Origin: Gemmatimonadota bacterium
Lineage (GTDB): Bacteria; Gemmatimonadota; Gemmatimonadetes; Palauibacterales; Palauibacteraceae
Direction of reading: 5' to 3'
Length of the DNA: 34,420 nt
Assembly (NCBI GenBank): GCA_022825725.1
Contig: JAJDWE010000044.1
Span: forward strand, 1-34,420
The notes below the pieces were generated by a model that worked only from the letters and a program-made list of their open reading frames with translations, searched no databases and was not told the origin of the DNA. This document shows positions 33,425-34,420 of the stretch, piece by piece (position 1 is the stretch's first letter; each line of letters opens with the position of its first letter). Made by a program: the position numbers and the translations under genes.

Positions 33425-34420
33425 GGGGCCCCGTCGCTCGTGGTCGCGTCCAGGCCGAACTTGGCTTCCCAGTCGCTGAGGGTCACGAAACGGCCATCCT
33501 CCACGACGGTGTAGTAGACGCTCTGGAGTCCCTGACGCCGGTCGGGCCCGAACGATACCCGTTCGCCGATCCCCAGATCGTAGTTGCGCACGGAGAACAC
33601 GGCGTCGTTCAGCTTGCCGCGCTCAGGGGTGCCGTCGATCCGACCCAGGATTTCCGTGAGCAGTTTCGCGTCCAGGTATCCTTCGAGGCTCGTGAAGCTG
33701 TACGGGAACGGGTCGTAGGGCTCCACCACGAGTTCCTCCGGCACCTGCGGGTTGTAGCGCGTCATCAGGTCGCGGTACTCGGGCACGGCCGGAATCGACG
33801 TGTCCTCGTAGCTGGGCACGACCTGCGAGTTCACGAGCCACGGCGTGTAGTAGGCCGGATCATCACTGCTCGCGTCCATGAGGAGGGCCAGCAGGTTCTC
33901 GCTTCCCACGAAGGAGAGGTTGGCAATGGGCACGTGCAGGCCCAGGTCCATCGCGTCGCGGGCGAAGGCGGCGCATGCGGCGTAGGCGCCGACGCAGATC
34001 ACGGCGTCCGGGGCGGCCTCCTGCAGAATCTCGACCTGCGGCCGCATCACGCTCGTGAACTGGGTGCCCCGCCGGTAGGTGGCCTCGCCGGCGATCGTCT
34101 CTCCGTGCCGGGCCAGCGCCGCCCTCACGCCGGCCCAGCCGCTGCGGCCGTAGGCGTCGGCCTGGTAGAACACGGCGATCCGGCGGCGTCCGATGCGGAC
34201 GAAGTTGTCGACGAGCCCCGCCGTCTCCTGGCCGTAGGAGGCGCGCAGGTTGAAGGCGAACTCCCCGTACGGCGGCTCACGCTGCGGCTGGGCGCCCGTG
34301 AAGGGGAAGAAGATGTACATCTGCTGGTCCTGGAACTTCTTCAGAAGCGGCAGGACGCGGGTGACGGTCGGCGTGCCGACGTAGCCGAACAGCAGGAAGA
34401 CCTCGTCCTCCAGCATCAGC
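33421..34420 (-). CDS. Type I periplasmic ligand-binding protein (LivJ/Peripla_BP_6-like), 5' partial
   Basis: The frame is open through the right edge, so the N-terminus with its signal peptide is missing; an internal ATG lies at 34416. 332 residues are seen. The fold is that of branched-chain amino acid/amide binding proteins: FLLFGYVGTPTVTRVLPLLKK, the hinge-region RIAVFYQADAYGRSGWAGVRAAL, PDAVICVGAYAACAAFARDAMDLGL and YSFTSLEGYLDAKLLTEIL near the C-terminus, where the conserved SFTSLEGY-type motif binds ligand. Normally such proteins feed ABC importers, but the following genes are a HAMP protein and an MFS carrier, so it may act as a signal receptor instead. The ligand is unknown. Confidence 0.88.
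   Translation of the reverse strand, partial: LMLEDEVFLLFGYVGTPTVTRVLPLLKKFQDQQMYIFFPFTGAQPQREPPYGEFAFNLRASYGQETAGLVDNFVRIGRRRIAVFYQADAYGRSGWAGVRAALARHGETIAGEATYRRGTQFTSVMRPQVEILQEAAPDAVICVGAYAACAAFARDAMDLGLHVPIANLSFVGSENLLALLMDASSDDPAYYTPWLVNSQVVPSYEDTSIPAVPEYRDLMTRYNPQVPEELVVEPYDPFPYSFTSLEGYLDAKLLTEILGRIDGTPERGKLNDAVFSVRNYDLGIGERVSFGPDRRQGLQSVYYTVVEDGRFVTLSDWEAKFGLDATTSDGAP

Overview
The window is a high-GC (about 70% by eye) bacterial chromosomal segment with densely packed genes, many GTG starts and many 4-base start/stop overlaps. The mix of a secreted Asp-box (sortilin/VPS10-like) propeller protein, a long MoxR/DUF58/BatA-like/DUF4159/DUF4175 operon and an OFA-type MFS transporter is typical of Gemmatimonadota and related free-living or host-associated lineages. 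That placement is an inference; there is no rRNA or marker gene here to settle it.

Layout. 1-1658 (minus) is the 5' part of an exported Asp-box propeller protein that runs off the left edge. 1816-2721 (plus) is an alpha/beta hydrolase, with a close paralogue at 9471-10373. 2823-4361 (minus) holds two tiny membrane-anchored coiled-coil proteins and a secreted NTF2/SnoaL-like protein of clearly lower GC, followed by terminator-like hairpins. 4446-7083 (minus) is a Tat-exported molybdopterin sulfite-oxidase-type enzyme behind a two-gene unit: an unknown 168-aa protein plus an HNH nuclease with an EVE/PUA-like N-terminus. 7344-8510 (plus) is an AAA_14/DUF4143 ATPase whose start codon sits in a 35-bp inverted repeat. 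8526-11877 (plus) encodes a class IV aminotransferase, the second alpha/beta hydrolase and a DNA photolyase preceded by a perfect 18-bp palindrome. 11904-12754 (minus) is a VapBC toxin-antitoxin pair with a palindromic operator.

13012-30500 (plus) is one continuous run of eleven genes with no gap above 42 bp. The first eight form a membrane/periplasm-oriented MoxR system: a VWA/GATase-like membrane protein, a caspase-like (C13-type) protein whose catalytic cysteine position reads Ser, a TPR protein with a gluzincin HExxH site, DUF4159, MoxR AAA+ ATPase, DUF58, a BatA-like protein and a huge DUF4175 protein with Gln/Gly-rich repeats. By analogy with MoxR/Bat clusters, the MoxR ATPase probably acts with the MIDAS-bearing VWA proteins to remodel envelope complexes. 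The protease-like members make it look like a regulated envelope-maintenance or stress machine. The run ends with a TauE/SafE permease, an ornithine cyclodeaminase/mu-crystallin family enzyme and a steroid 5-alpha-reductase-family membrane protein.

30481-34420 (minus) is a second operon read from the right edge: a type I periplasmic binding protein (5' end off the window), a sensor-like membrane protein with an extracytoplasmic domain plus HAMP but no kinase, an OFA (oxalate/formate-type) MFS transporter and an M23 peptidase. No tRNA, rRNA, insertion sequence, CRISPR array or replication origin was recognised.
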